Source of the DNA: Salinispora fenicalii
Lineage (GTDB): Bacteria > Actinomycetota > Actinomycetes > Mycobacteriales > Micromonosporaceae
Assembly (NCBI RefSeq): GCF_000514815.1
Contig: NZ_AZWQ01000010.1
Span: forward strand, 157-64,156
DNA length: 64,000 nt
Direction of reading: 5' to 3'
The first letter of the stretch is position 1, and each line of letters starts with the position of its first letter. Under the pieces are notes generated by a model. The model saw only the letters and a program-made list of their open reading frames with translations. It was not told the DNA's origin and did no database searches. Of this stretch, positions 6,895-15,687 are shown in pieces. A program made the translations under genes and the position numbers.

Positions 6895-8361
6895 GTGCTC
6901 GCCATCCGTCTACTCGCCGAGCCTGAGCGGCTCGATGTCCTGGCCCTGCCCGTCCGACCCGCTGCCGAGGCGGAACCGTCAGCTCAGCTGGTGTCCGTCG
7001 CGGCGGCCCTGCCCGATGGGGTCGCCGACGAACTCGCCGGGCTGCTGCCGGTCGCGCGGCTGAGCGGCGATGCCGGCCAGACCTGGGACCAGATCCGACC
7101 CGGACGGGTACCGGTCCGCCTGTTCCCGTTCGGCATCGGGGCCGGGGACGAGGCGGCCTGGCGGACCGCCGGGGCCGCCCTCGCGCGCGCGGCGGCCAGT
7201 GCGGAGCACGTCACGCTCCCGCTACCGGCGGCTGCCACCCCAGCGGCCGTACGGGGGCTGGTGGAAGGGCTGCTCCTGGCGTCGTACCGGTTCCGGCTCG
7301 GCGCCGACGAGGCCGCCCCCGCCCTGGCCGCGGTTGACCTGGTGGCGTCGGATCCAGCGGAATACGCCGACGTGGTCGCGGGCGCCCGCACCACCGCGGA
7401 GATGACCCGACTCGCCCGCGACCTGGTGAACATGCCCTCGTCGGTTAAGCACCCGGAATGGTTCGCCGGGCAGGTGGCCGACGCCGCGGCCGACGTCCCC
7501 GACCTGCACCTGCGGGTCCGGGAACCGGAGGAGCTGGCCGCCGAGGGCTTCGGCGGGATCGTCGCGGTGGGCTCCGGCTCCGCCAACGGTCCCCGACTGG
7601 TCGAGCTGGACTGGCACCCGGCCGGGGCGCGGATGCATGTCGTGCTGGTCGGCAAGGGGATCACCTTCGACACCGGGGGGATCTCGATCAAACCCCCGGC
7701 CGGCATGAAGCTCATGCGCAAGGACATGGCCGGCGCGGCGGCGGTGGTGGCAGCCACGTTGGGGGCGGCCCGGCAGCGGCTGCCGGTCCGGGTCACCACC
7801 CTCGCCCCGCTCGCCGAGAACATGGTCAGCGGCGCCGCGTTCCGGCCGGGCGACATCATCCGCCACTACGGGGGCGTGACCAGCGAGACCACCAACTCCG
7901 ACGCCGAGGGCCGGCTGGTCCTCGCCGATGCGCTCGCCTACGCCGTACGGGAACACCAGCCTGACCTGGTCATCGATCTGGCCACGTTGACCGGTGCGAA
8001 CGCGGTGGCGCTGGGCAAGCGCACCGGCGCCCTGTACAGCGAGAACGACCGCCTCGCCGGGGATCTGTTGGCGGCGGTCAACGCAGCCGGTGAAGCGGCG
8101 TGGCGGATGCCGCTGCCGACCGACTATGTCGACTACCTCAGCAGCGAACTCGCCGACCTGTACAGCGCGCCAACCCAGGGAGCCGGGTCGGTGGTGGCGG
8201 CACTCTACCTGCGCGAGTTCCTCGGCGACCTGCGGGACCGGTGGGTGCATGTCGACATGTCGGCGCCGTCCTGGTCGGAAGGGGCGGACGCGGAGTTGAC
8301 TCCGGGCGCCACCGGTTGGGGCGTCCGTTCGCTCCTGCGTTGGCTGGACACGCTCGGCTGA
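6895..8361 (+). CDS. pepA: Leucyl aminopeptidase, M17 family
   Basis: 488 residues, usual size. M17 enzymes are hexameric, two-metal aminopeptidases in the cytoplasm. The catalytic C-terminal domain is intact: VGKGITFDTGGISIKPP (near 260) supplies the first metal Lys and Asp, and NSDAEGRLVLADAL (near 340) is the family signature, with Ser instead of the more usual Thr. The N-terminal macro-like domain is Ala-rich. The GTG start at 6895 has a GGAAGG site about 10 bases upstream. It converges on the O-methyltransferase, separated by a strong hairpin. Confidence 0.93.
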   Translation: MLAIRLLAEPERLDVLALPVRPAAEAEPSAQLVSVAAALPDGVADELAGLLPVARLSGDAGQTWDQIRPGRVPVRLFPFGIGAGDEAAWRTAGAALARAAASAEHVTLPLPAAATPAAVRGLVEGLLLASYRFRLGADEAAPALAAVDLVASDPAEYADVVAGARTTAEMTRLARDLVNMPSSVKHPEWFAGQVADAAADVPDLHLRVREPEELAAEGFGGIVAVGSGSANGPRLVELDWHPAGARMHVVLVGKGITFDTGGISIKPPAGMKLMRKDMAGAAAVVAATLGAARQRLPVRVTTLAPLAENMVSGAAFRPGDIIRHYGGVTSETTNSDAEGRLVLADALAYAVREHQPDLVIDLATLTGANAVALGKRTGALYSENDRLAGDLLAAVNAAGEAAWRMPLPTDYVDYLSSELADLYSAPTQGAGSVVAALYLREFLGDLRDRWVHVDMSAPSWSEGADAELTPGATGWGVRSLLRWLDTLG

Positions 8362-8418
8362 CGCGGGTCCGCCCGCCCGGGCGGTTGCGCCGGCCCGGCC
8401 CCGCTCTCCGCTGGAGCT

Positions 8419-8452
8419 CCGGCTGTCCGCTGGAGCTCCAGCAGACAGCCGG
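8419..8452. terminator. Long bidirectional terminator between pepA and the O-methyltransferase
   Basis: CCGGCTGTC (8419-8427) pairs with GACAGCCGG (8444-8452), enclosing a 14-base perfect palindrome (gctggagctccagc, 8429-8442) with one C/A mismatch between. The 16-pair hairpin lies between convergent genes. Confidence 0.7.
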
Positions 8453-8463
8453 TGTCCGGTCGC

Positions 8464-9051
8464 CTAGCAGCGCACCGCGGTGAGTAGCCCGTGGCCGACT
8501 GGGAGCAGGGCGGGGATCCAGTACTCGGACTCCCGGATTGCCTTGATCGTCTCCCGGGTGGTCACCGTCTCCACGTCCCGGGCGGTAGGGTCGGCGATCC
8601 GGCCGTCGGCCAGGGCGCCGTTGAGGGCGAGCACTCCACCCGGTCGGAGCAGCCGGTGGGCGGCCTCCACACAGGCGGCGAAGCCAGTTGCCTCGGTGTC
8701 AGCGAACACCAGGTCGTACGCGCCGTCGGCGAGGCGTGGCAGCACGTCCAGCGCGCGACCGGTAATGATCCGGCTCCGGCCAGCCGGGAAACCGGCCTCG
8801 GTGAAGATCCGGCGGGCAATGCGCTGATGCTCGACCTCACCGTCGATCGTGGTCAGCACCCCGTCCGGGCGCATCCCGCGCAGCAGCCAGACACCGCTGA
8901 CGCCGGTACCGGTGCCGATCTCCACTACCGCGCGGGCGTTCCCCGCCGCGGCCAGCAGCCGCAGGGCCGCACCCGCACCGGGGGTTACCGCATCGAGGCC
9001 GACCTCGTGGGCGAGCGCGCGGGCGGTGCGCAGTACGAGATCCTCGGTCAC
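8464..9051 (-). CDS. SAM-dependent O-methyltransferase
   Basis: 195 residues of the class I, catechol-type O-methyltransferase fold. The SAM-binding motif VVEIGTGTGVSGVWLLRGM is at about 42-60, the acidic TTIDGE at about 68, and YDLVFADTEA at about 112-121. This matches the mycobacterial Rv1220c family that sits beside sigE and htrA. Substrate unknown. The GTG at 9051 is the best start; the usual family has some extra N-terminal residues. Unlike mycobacteria, no sigE or rseA gene lies between this and htrA. Confidence 0.85.
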   Translation of the reverse strand: MTEDLVLRTARALAHEVGLDAVTPGAGAALRLLAAAGNARAVVEIGTGTGVSGVWLLRGMRPDGVLTTIDGEVEHQRIARRIFTEAGFPAGRSRIITGRALDVLPRLADGAYDLVFADTEATGFAACVEAAHRLLRPGGVLALNGALADGRIADPTARDVETVTTRETIKAIRESEYWIPALLPVGHGLLTAVRC

Positions 9052-9193
9052 GTACGACTCGGCGAGCTGTAGCGCCTGGGTCGAAGAGCCGGAATTGGCG
9101 ACCGTGGCGATGGGGCACCTCCGGACGGCGTTCGGGTCGGAGCGGGCTCCGGGTGCTGCGGCAGCATGATCGGAACACGCCCTTCAGGGGTGA

Positions 9194-9385
9194 GTGGGGC
9201 ACTGTGAGCCTAGAGGCGATGTGCACGGGGCGCAGCCGCGCGTCCCGGCATTGACGATCACGGTGGGCAACCGTGACTCCACCCCTGGCTTCCGTGCAAT
9301 CCTGGAGGCGGTGCCCGAACGAGTGCGACGGGTCGAGCGTGGTTGGCGCGGATGGGCCCGGGACGAGTGGGAGGCAGCGACGTGA
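9194..9385 (+). CDS. Possible small protein overlapping the htrA start
   Basis: An open frame of up to 63 residues ends in a TGA that overlaps the htrA GTG (GTGA). The C-terminal 30 residues (FRAILEAVPERVRRVERGWR onward) read as a basic amphipathic helix. In mycobacteria this place holds sigE and the anti-sigma factor rseA, so a short coupled leader or a remnant is conceivable. No good ribosome site precedes its possible starts, and it may not be real. Confidence 0.3.
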   Translation: MGHCEPRGDVHGAQPRVPALTITVGNRDSTPGFRAILEAVPERVRRVERGWRGWARDEWEAAT

Positions 9386-10665
9386 CCGATGGCTGGGACT
9401 GGCGCCAGCCCGGGACGGGTGCCGCAGCGGCGGGCTCGTCGTCGGCCTCTCCTCCGTCCGGTGGACCGGGTTCGCCCTGGTGGTCCGACGCGTTGGCCGA
9501 CCCGTGGCGGGACCCGATGGCACCGGCAGCGGTGGTCGTGCCCGCCGCGCCGGTTCCCGGCACCGAGCCGGAGCCGGTTACCGACCCGGACTCGTCGGCC
9601 CGCCCCACACTGTGGCACCTGCTGATCATTCCGTTGGTTGCGGCCCTGCTCGCCGGTGCGCTGGGGGGTGCGCTCGGCTACGCGTTCGCGATCCGGGGCG
9701 GTACCGCCCCGGTCCTCGGTGGCGCTCCGATCCAGCCGCCGGAGCTAGCCCAGCGCCAGCCGGAGTCGCTCGCCGGGGTGGCTGAGCGGGTGCTGCCGAG
9801 CGTGGTCACGGTTCGGGTGGCGGGTCCCGACGGGATGAGTGAGGGTTCCGGCTTCATCGCCACCACCGACGGCTATGTGATTACCAACGACCATGTGGTG
9901 GCGGGTGCGACCGGGCCAGCCACGGTGATCTTCAATGACGGGAGCTCCGCCCCGGCCACCCTTGTCGGCCAGGATCCGGAGTCGGACATCGCGGTCATCA
10001 AAGTCACGAAGGAGGGGCTCCGCCCGGTGGCGTTCGGTGACTCGGAAGCGCTCGCGGTCGGCGATCCGGTGTTGGCCATCGGGTCGCCGCTCTCCCTGGC
10101 CAACACGGTCACCGCCGGCATCATCAGCGCCCTCGACCGGACGATGCAGGCGGGCGAGCCGGGCGGCCCCACCCGCTACTACGCGGCGATTCAGACCGAC
10201 GCGGCGGTCAACCACGGCAACTCCGGTGGCCCCCTGGTGGACGGTGCCGGACGGGTGATCGGGGTCAACTCCACGATCAAGTCGCTGGTCGCCGAGGGGC
10301 AGGAGGCCGGCAACATCGGGCTCGCGTTCGCGATTCCGATCAACCAGGCCAAGCGGATCACCCAGGACATCATCAGCACCGGCAAGGCCCGTCGTACGGT
10401 GATCGGCGCCCAGGTGGGCGGCCGGGGTGTGGGTGCCGGGGTGGGGGTCCGGTTGGTCTCGGTGGAGCCCTCCGGTCCGGCGGCCAGCGCCGGGCTGCGG
10501 GCGAATGATGTGATCGTCGCGCTCAACGGGCGGCCGACGAAGGAGCCGACCGACCTGATCGCCCTGGTCCGTAAGTTCGCACCCGGATCCGTGGTGGTGG
10601 TGGAGTACCGGCGTGGCACGTCGCGGCGGAATGCCTCGGTGACCCTGGTCGCGGATCTGAAGTGA
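9382..10665 (+). CDS. htrA: Membrane-anchored HtrA/DegP-type serine protease
   Basis: 427 residues. A Pro/Ala-rich cytoplasmic N-terminus (1-75) precedes one membrane helix (about 77-103), then a trypsin-like S1C protease with His in TNDHVV (near 170), Asp in ESDIAVIKV (near 200) and Ser in HGNSGGPL (near 280). A PDZ domain occupies about 345-425 (RLVSVEPSGPAASAGLRAND). The start is the GTG at 9382, with GGGAGG eight bases upstream; an in-frame upstream start at 9343 is less likely. HtrA proteases clear misfolded envelope proteins. It is followed by tatB, as in mycobacteria. Confidence 0.93.
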   Translation: MTDGWDWRQPGTGAAAAGSSSASPPSGGPGSPWWSDALADPWRDPMAPAAVVVPAAPVPGTEPEPVTDPDSSARPTLWHLLIIPLVAALLAGALGGALGYAFAIRGGTAPVLGGAPIQPPELAQRQPESLAGVAERVLPSVVTVRVAGPDGMSEGSGFIATTDGYVITNDHVVAGATGPATVIFNDGSSAPATLVGQDPESDIAVIKVTKEGLRPVAFGDSEALAVGDPVLAIGSPLSLANTVTAGIISALDRTMQAGEPGGPTRYYAAIQTDAAVNHGNSGGPLVDGAGRVIGVNSTIKSLVAEGQEAGNIGLAFAIPINQAKRITQDIISTGKARRTVIGAQVGGRGVGAGVGVRLVSVEPSGPAASAGLRANDVIVALNGRPTKEPTDLIALVRKFAPGSVVVVEYRRGTSRRNASVTLVADLK

Positions 10666-10737
10666 GCCGCCGGGCCCCTGCCGAGTTAGCCTGTGACGTG
10701 CGTAGGCTTGCGCTGAAGCCGAAGGGAGGATCGTGCG

Positions 10738-11154
10738 GTGTTCGACAACCTGAACGTGTGGGAGCTCGGTGCGCTGCTGCTCCTGGCGCTGTTGATCTTC
10801 GGTGACCGGCTGCCCTCGGTCATCAGTGACGGTCTGCGGATGGTGCGTAACCTGCGCCGGATGGCGACCAACGCCACCACTGACCTGAGTCGGGAACTGG
10901 GCACCGACATCCAGCTCCAGGACCTGCACCCGAAGGCGTTCGTTCGCAAGCACCTGCTCAGCGAGGAGGATGAGGCGGCGATTCGGAAGCCGTTGCAGGG
11001 GGTTTATGACAACCTGCGGGCCGATGTCACCAGCGTGCACGAGGAGCTGAAGGACGTCGCCACCGCCGTTGACCCGGCCAGCCGCCCAGCCCCGACAACC
11101 GGCGGTGCCTCGCCCGCGCCCACTCCTCGGATCAGCTACGACGACGCGACCTGA
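10738..11154 (+). CDS. tatB: Sec-independent translocase subunit TatB
   Basis: 138 residues. An N-terminal membrane helix (about 7-22, WELGALLLLALLIFGDRLP) leads into the amphipathic helix (VISDGLRMVRNLRRMATNA) typical of TatA/B; the length and long charged tail favour TatB. With TatA and TatC it exports folded proteins with twin-arginine signals. The GTG start is preceded by GGGAGGA. It lies 72 bases after htrA, a conserved actinobacterial pairing. A 17-bp sequence around its stop codon is repeated just downstream. Confidence 0.92.
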   Translation: MFDNLNVWELGALLLLALLIFGDRLPSVISDGLRMVRNLRRMATNATTDLSRELGTDIQLQDLHPKAFVRKHLLSEEDEAAIRKPLQGVYDNLRADVTSVHEELKDVATAVDPASRPAPTTGGASPAPTPRISYDDAT

Positions 11155-11189
11155 CTGGCGCGACCAGCCATGACGACGCGACCTGACTG
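11140..11189. repeat. 18-bp direct repeat spanning the tatB stop
   Basis: gacgacgcgacctgactg occurs at 11140-11157 (containing the tatB stop) and again at 11172-11189; flanking bases are partly similar (gcgaccagc and gcaaccagc). Like the repeat at 3328, it duplicates the end of a coding sequence. Confidence 0.85.
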
Positions 11190-11227
11190 AAGGCGCAACC
11201 AGCACGACGGCCCGGCTGAGTGACGGC

Positions 11228-11515
11228 GTGACCAGCTACGACCTGACGGACGCCTCGGCAGGGCCTGGTTGCAAGGCCGAACTATGGTGCCGTGGCATGA
11301 CTAGCATCGACTGCGGATCGACGCCGCCCGTCAGTGCCGCCGGCGATGACCCAACGGCGGCGCGGGGCAGGGAGCTCTTCCTGGCGACTCGGAACACCAC
11401 CGTCGAGGCATCGCTGAGCTCCACAGTCGCCGTCCTGACGATGCCCGGCTACCTCCTCGAGAATGGCCTGACCGCAGCCGAGATCAGCAACCTACGTGCC
11501 CGCCTGATCGGCTGA
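11228..11515 (+). CDS. Hypothetical small protein
   Basis: Up to 95 residues; an internal ATG at 11297 would give 72 residues starting MTSIDCGSTPP. No family recognised. The C-terminal half (VAVLTMPGYLLENGLTAAEI) reads like a compact folded segment, and GC bias at third positions is compatible with coding. No clear ribosome site supports either start, so both the gene and its start are uncertain. It lies between tatB and convergent mrp. Confidence 0.4.
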   Translation: MTSYDLTDASAGPGCKAELWCRGMTSIDCGSTPPVSAAGDDPTAARGRELFLATRNTTVEASLSSTVAVLTMPGYLLENGLTAAEISNLRARLIG

Positions 11516-11565
11516 CCGGCGGGCCCAGCAAGAGATCTGGGGGAGTAGGGCTCGACCAGGTTGAG

Positions 11566-12714
11566 CTAGCTGCCGGCCGGCTTGAGGCCCAGCGGTTTGC
11601 CGAGCAGCGACTCACGTCGTACCGCGAGCCGGTCGGCGACCTGGCCCAGCGCCGCGGCGGCGGGGGAGGCCGGCTCGGCGAGCACGACCGGGTTGCCCTC
11701 GTCGCCGGCCTCGCGGACTCGGGTGTCGAGCGGGATCTGACCGAGCAGCGGCACCTGCGCACCGATGGCCTTCGTCAACGAGTCGGCGACCGTTTGGCCG
11801 CCGCCGGCCCCGAAGACCTCCATCCGGGTGCCGTCCGGCAGCTCCAGCCACGACATGTTCTCGATGACACCGACCACCCGCTGGTGGGTCTGCAACGCGA
11901 TCGCGCCGGCCCGCTCCGCCACCTCGGCGGCGGCGGTCTGCGGCGTGGTGACCACCAGGATCTCGGCGTTGGGCAGCAGCTGGGCCAGCGAGATTGCCAC
12001 GTCTCCGGTGCCCGGGGGCAGGTCGAGCAGGAGCACGTCCAGGTCGCCCCAGTACACGTCGGCGAGGAACTGCTGTAGCGCCCGGTGCAGCATCGGGCCG
12101 CGCCACACCACGGCGGCGTTGCCGGGAGTGAACATCCCGATCGAGATGACCTTCACGCCGTGCGACTCGGGCGGCATGATCATGTCTTCGACGCGGGTGG
12201 GCCGCCCCTCGGTCCCGAGCATCCGCGGCACCGAGTGGCCGTAGATGTCGGCGTCAACCACCCCGACGGAGAGTCCCCGGGCGGCCAGCGCCGCCGCCAG
12301 GTTGACCGTCACGCTGGACTTGCCGACGCCGCCCTTGCCGCTGGCCACCGCGTACACCCGAGTGCGGGAGCCGGGCTGGGCGAACGGAATCACCGGCTCC
12401 TGGTCGGTGCCGCCGCCGCGGAGTTTGGTCTGGAGTTCCTTGCGCTGCTCGGGGCTCATCACGCCGAATTCGATCTCCACCCCCGTCACCCCCGGCACCG
12501 CGCCCACGGCGTCCGTGATGTCCGAGCGCAGCTTCTCTTTCAGTGGGCAGCCGGCGACGGTGAGTAGCAGCTCAACCTGAACCACGCCGTCGTCGCCGAT
12601 CTCCGCGGAGCGGACCATGCCCAATTCCGTGATGGGACGGCGGATCTCCGGGTCGTTGACAGTGGCCAGGGCGGCCTGAATCGCGTCGGAGACGGTATTG
12701 GCGGGTGCAGACAT
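11566..12714 (-). CDS. mrp: Mrp/NBP35-type P-loop ATPase, Fe-S cluster carrier
   Basis: 382 residues. An N-terminal MIP18/DUF59 domain (about 5-90, with TVAGCPLKEKL) is fused to a deviant-Walker P-loop ATPase (GKGGVGKSS near 123; LLLDLPPGTGD near 225). Mrp proteins bind and transfer Fe-S clusters. The CxxC after IENMSW is absent (WLELPDG here), as I recall for mycobacterial Mrp. I chose the ATG at 12714; the frame stays open to 12885 but the added residues are low-complexity. Followed by DUF1003 and MgtE/CBS genes in the mycobacterial order. Confidence 0.92.
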   Translation of the reverse strand: MSAPANTVSDAIQAALATVNDPEIRRPITELGMVRSAEIGDDGVVQVELLLTVAGCPLKEKLRSDITDAVGAVPGVTGVEIEFGVMSPEQRKELQTKLRGGGTDQEPVIPFAQPGSRTRVYAVASGKGGVGKSSVTVNLAAALAARGLSVGVVDADIYGHSVPRMLGTEGRPTRVEDMIMPPESHGVKVISIGMFTPGNAAVVWRGPMLHRALQQFLADVYWGDLDVLLLDLPPGTGDVAISLAQLLPNAEILVVTTPQTAAAEVAERAGAIALQTHQRVVGVIENMSWLELPDGTRMEVFGAGGGQTVADSLTKAIGAQVPLLGQIPLDTRVREAGDEGNPVVLAEPASPAAAALGQVADRLAVRRESLLGKPLGLKPAGS

Positions 12715-12799
12715 GACGGCAATGCTACGTCGGGGACGACGTGGCGCCGTTCTGGGCGGCAGTGGTGTGAGCGAATCGATCACGGACCGGGGTCGGCGG

Positions 12800-13411
12800 T
12801 CACCGGTTCCCGGCGCCGGTGCGGCCGTCCCCGGCCGAGTCGGTCTCCACCTCATCCCGGGGTTCGTCGAGCCCGTCCCCGTCAACCGGCCACCCCGGAG
12901 CCCGGTGTTGCCGGTGTAACCGGCGTTGGGCGGCGTCGTCCAGCTCCTCGGCGAGCCGGGCCAGCTCGGAGCGGAGGAAGTCGCGGGTGGCGACCTCGCC
13001 CATCGCGTTGCGGAGCGCGGCGATCTCCCGGGCCAGGTACTCGGTGTCGGCCTTCTGAGCGGTCGCCCGACGTCGGTCCTCCTCCAGCGCCAGCCGGTCC
13101 CGGTCCGCCTGGCGGTTCTGGGCGAGCAGGATCAGCGGCGCTGCGTAGCTTGCCTGCAACGACAACATCAGAGTCAGGAACGTGAAGGTGTACGGGTCGA
13201 ACCGAAGATGCGCGGGGGCGAGCGTGTTCCAGATGAACCAGGTGGCGATCACCACCGTCATGTAGACGATGAAGTGGGCGGTGCCCATTCTCCGGGCGAT
13301 CGCCTCCGACCACCGGCCGAAGGCCTCCGGGTCGAACCGGGGCAGCTGGACGCGGCGGACCTCGCGTGGCTGGTCCAACCGCTCCGGCCGCCGCCGCTCA
13401 ACCATCCGCAC
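12800..13411 (-). CDS. DUF1003 family membrane protein
   Basis: 203 residues. Two membrane helices (about 45-63, IVYMTVVIATWFIWNTLA, and about 75-98, TLMLSLQASYAAPLILLAQN) form the DUF1003 core. They are followed by a long charged coiled-coil tail with ALEEDRRRATAQKADTEYLA. Topology suggests a membrane hairpin with a cytoplasmic tail. The start (GTG 13411, or ATG 13405) overlaps the end of the CBS-domain gene, so the pair is probably coupled. DUF1003 next to MgtE-like genes is a recurrent actinobacterial arrangement; function unknown. Confidence 0.88.
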   Translation of the reverse strand: MRMVERRRPERLDQPREVRRVQLPRFDPEAFGRWSEAIARRMGTAHFIVYMTVVIATWFIWNTLAPAHLRFDPYTFTFLTLMLSLQASYAAPLILLAQNRQADRDRLALEEDRRRATAQKADTEYLAREIAALRNAMGEVATRDFLRSELARLAEELDDAAQRRLHRQHRAPGWPVDGDGLDEPRDEVETDSAGDGRTGAGNR

Positions 13412-14684
13412 CGTCCGACGACTCGCCGGTGACGATCGGGGCGGGCGGCCGCGCGTCTCGGTCCCGCCAGTCCCGCGGCAGCAGATGGTCCAGCACGTCG
13501 TCCACTGTGACCGCGCCCACCAGGCGGCTACTGCGGTCGATCACCGGCATGGCGACCAGGTCGTAGGTGGCCATCCGGCGGGTGATCTCAGGTAGCGGAG
13601 TAACCGGCCGCAACGGGTCGATGTCGTTGACCACCACCCCACCCAACAGGTCGGCCGGCGGTTCCCGCAGCAGCCGTTGGAAGTGCACGATTCCGAGGTA
13701 GCGGCCGGTCGGTGTGGTCATCGGCGCCCGGGTGACGAAGACCTGGGCGGCCACCGCGGGGGAGAGCTGGGGTTCGCGGATTCGGGCCAGTGCCTCGGCG
13801 ACCGTGGCGTCCGGGGGCAGAATCACCGGCTCGGAGGTCATCACCGAGCCGGCCGTGCCCGGCATGTACTTGAGGAGCTGGCGTACGGGATCGGCCTCCT
13901 CCGGCTCCATCAGATCGAGCAGGACATCCTGCTCCGGTGGCGGCAACGCGCCGAGCAGGTCGGCGGCGTCGTCCGGGTCCATCTGCTCCAGCACGTCCGC
14001 GGCCCGCTCTCGGTCCAGTGCGGCCAGGACCTCCACCTGGTCGTGCTCCGGCAATTCGCTGAGTACGTTGGCCAGCCGTTCGTCGTCGAAGGCGGTAGCG
14101 ATTTCGTTGCGCCGTTCGTCGGGCAGGTCCTGCAGGGCGTTCGCCAGGTCCGCGGGGCGCATCTCATCTAGGACCGCCAGCAGGTTGGCGGTCCCCCGGT
14201 TGTTGGCGATCCCGCTCAACCCGCGGACCCGGTCCCACTCGATCTGGCGCAGGTTACCGCGGCGGGTGAGTCGACCGGTGTGCTCGCGGACGGCGACCCG
14301 GGCCAACGTCCACTCGTCGCGGGTCGCCTCCATGGCGATATCCACCACGACCCCGGCCAACCCGTCCGGGTGGATCTGCACCCGGCGGTCGAGTAGTTCC
14401 TGGAGGACGAGCAACTCGTTCGGGCGCTTCTCGAAACGGCGCAGGTTGAGGGTGCCGGTGCCGAGAACCACAGCGTCCGAGTCGATCGAGGTGATCCGGT
14501 TGATCGAGAGGAAGATCCGCCGCCGCATCGGCATCTCGGCGACCAGGCCGACCACCTCCGGCGGGTGCTTTGTGGCCCGCAGCCGAGCTACCGCGTCGCG
14601 GACCCGGCCCACCTGGTCGCCGTTGGGGTCGTAGACGGCGACTCCGGCGAGCCGGGCGATGTAGACCCGGGTCGGCGTGCTCAC
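13398..14684 (-). CDS. PRC-barrel/MgtE-N/CBS domain protein without the transporter domain
   Basis: 428 residues. An N-terminal PRC-barrel-like part (about 5-90, GVAVYDPNGDQVGRVRDAV) and a second beta module precede the superhelical MgtE N-domain (about 160-280; repeated LPDERRNEI, LPEHDQVEVL, MDPDDAADLL and LPPPEQDVLL helices), then paired CBS domains (about 285-410). The membrane part of MgtE magnesium channels is absent, so this is a soluble sensor-like protein that may act with the DUF1003 partner. The same gene occupies this place in mycobacteria (Rv1232c). Confidence 0.88.
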   Translation of the reverse strand: MSTPTRVYIARLAGVAVYDPNGDQVGRVRDAVARLRATKHPPEVVGLVAEMPMRRRIFLSINRITSIDSDAVVLGTGTLNLRRFEKRPNELLVLQELLDRRVQIHPDGLAGVVVDIAMEATRDEWTLARVAVREHTGRLTRRGNLRQIEWDRVRGLSGIANNRGTANLLAVLDEMRPADLANALQDLPDERRNEIATAFDDERLANVLSELPEHDQVEVLAALDRERAADVLEQMDPDDAADLLGALPPPEQDVLLDLMEPEEADPVRQLLKYMPGTAGSVMTSEPVILPPDATVAEALARIREPQLSPAVAAQVFVTRAPMTTPTGRYLGIVHFQRLLREPPADLLGGVVVNDIDPLRPVTPLPEITRRMATYDLVAMPVIDRSSRLVGAVTVDDVLDHLLPRDWRDRDARPPAPIVTGESSDGADG

Positions 14685-14717
14685 GCAGACCAGCCTAAGC
14701 GCCTACTGTCTATCAGC

Positions 14718-15587
14718 ATGTCGACCCTGGATTACGAGATCGTGGACGTCTTCACCGATCGCCCCTTCGCCGGTAACCCCCTGGCGGTGGTGTTCGGCGC
14801 CCACGGGTTGGCCACGGAGCAGATGCAGGCGCTCGCACTGGAGTTCAACCTCTCCGAGACGGTCTTCGTGCTCCCACCCACCCGGGCCGACGCCACCTAT
14901 CGGGTACGAATCTTCACCCCGGTTGACGAGTTGCCGTTCGCCGGTCACCCGAGTGTCGGCGCGGCGGTCGCCGCCAGCCGGCGGGGTCTCTTCGCCGCCA
15001 GTTCGGTGCGGCAGGAGTGCGGTGCCGGTGTGCTGCCGATCGAGGTGACCGCGACCGGCGCGACGCTGACCGGCGGTACGCCGACGCTCGGCCCCGAACT
15101 GGATCCGGGGCCGCTGCTGGAGGTGGTTGGCCTCACCGGGGTTGACCGGGCGGGGCCGGCGCCCCGGGTGGCCGGCTGCGGCCTGGAGTTTCCGTACCTG
15201 TCGGTGCATCCGCATGCGGTACCACGCGCCCAGCTGAATCCGGGGGCAGCGCAGCGGTACGGAATAGAAGACGTCGCGGTCTTCTCCTGGGATGCCGAGT
15301 CGCGGACCGCGCACACCCGGGTCTTCGTCCCCGGGCTGGGTGTGCCGGAGGACCCGGCGACCGGGTCGGCCGCCCTGGGGCTGGGGGTGTGGTTGGTGGC
15401 CAGTGGGTTGCTACCTGGTGCGGGCCGAACCGGTTACGCCGTCCGCCAGGGCAGCGAGATCAACCGGCCATCCTCGTTGGCCTGCACGGTCACCGCGGCC
15501 GACGGGGCCGCCCTCGGCGCTACCGTCGCCGGTCGGGTGGCACCGGTGGCCCGAGGCGAGATTGTGATCCCGCCGTTCGTCGGTTGA
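14718..15587 (+). CDS. PhzF-family epimerase/isomerase
   Basis: 289 residues, normal for the family. The fold has two mirror halves; the N-terminal motif DVFTDRPFAGNPLAVV and the catalytic Glu in FNLSETVFV (near 44) are present, as is FAGHPSVGAA (near 76) and the C-terminal EDPATGSAA motif (near 214). PhzF itself isomerises a phenazine precursor, but most homologues act on unknown small acids. The ATG at 14718 gives the family N-terminus; the longer open frame upstream overlaps the divergent CBS gene. No phenazine genes are nearby. Confidence 0.9.
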   Translation: MSTLDYEIVDVFTDRPFAGNPLAVVFGAHGLATEQMQALALEFNLSETVFVLPPTRADATYRVRIFTPVDELPFAGHPSVGAAVAASRRGLFAASSVRQECGAGVLPIEVTATGATLTGGTPTLGPELDPGPLLEVVGLTGVDRAGPAPRVAGCGLEFPYLSVHPHAVPRAQLNPGAAQRYGIEDVAVFSWDAESRTAHTRVFVPGLGVPEDPATGSAALGLGVWLVASGLLPGAGRTGYAVRQGSEINRPSSLACTVTAADGAALGATVAGRVAPVARGEIVIPPFVG

Positions 15588-15687
15588 GCGGCGCGGGCGT
15601 TGTCTTGGCTGCCGCGGTGGCAATGCGAATCTGCGTCAACCCCCGACCGTGGGTGCGGACCTGCGGTGGGTGCGGGAGGATGCGGGG

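Noticed and set aside
9745..11205. 486-codon minus-strand ORF opposite htrA and tatB
   Set aside because: Shadow frame: htrA has intact catalytic motifs and tatB its helix pattern on the other strand.
14718..15587. Phenazine biosynthesis
   Set aside because: A PhzF-family gene alone does not indicate phenazines; none of the other phz genes is present.
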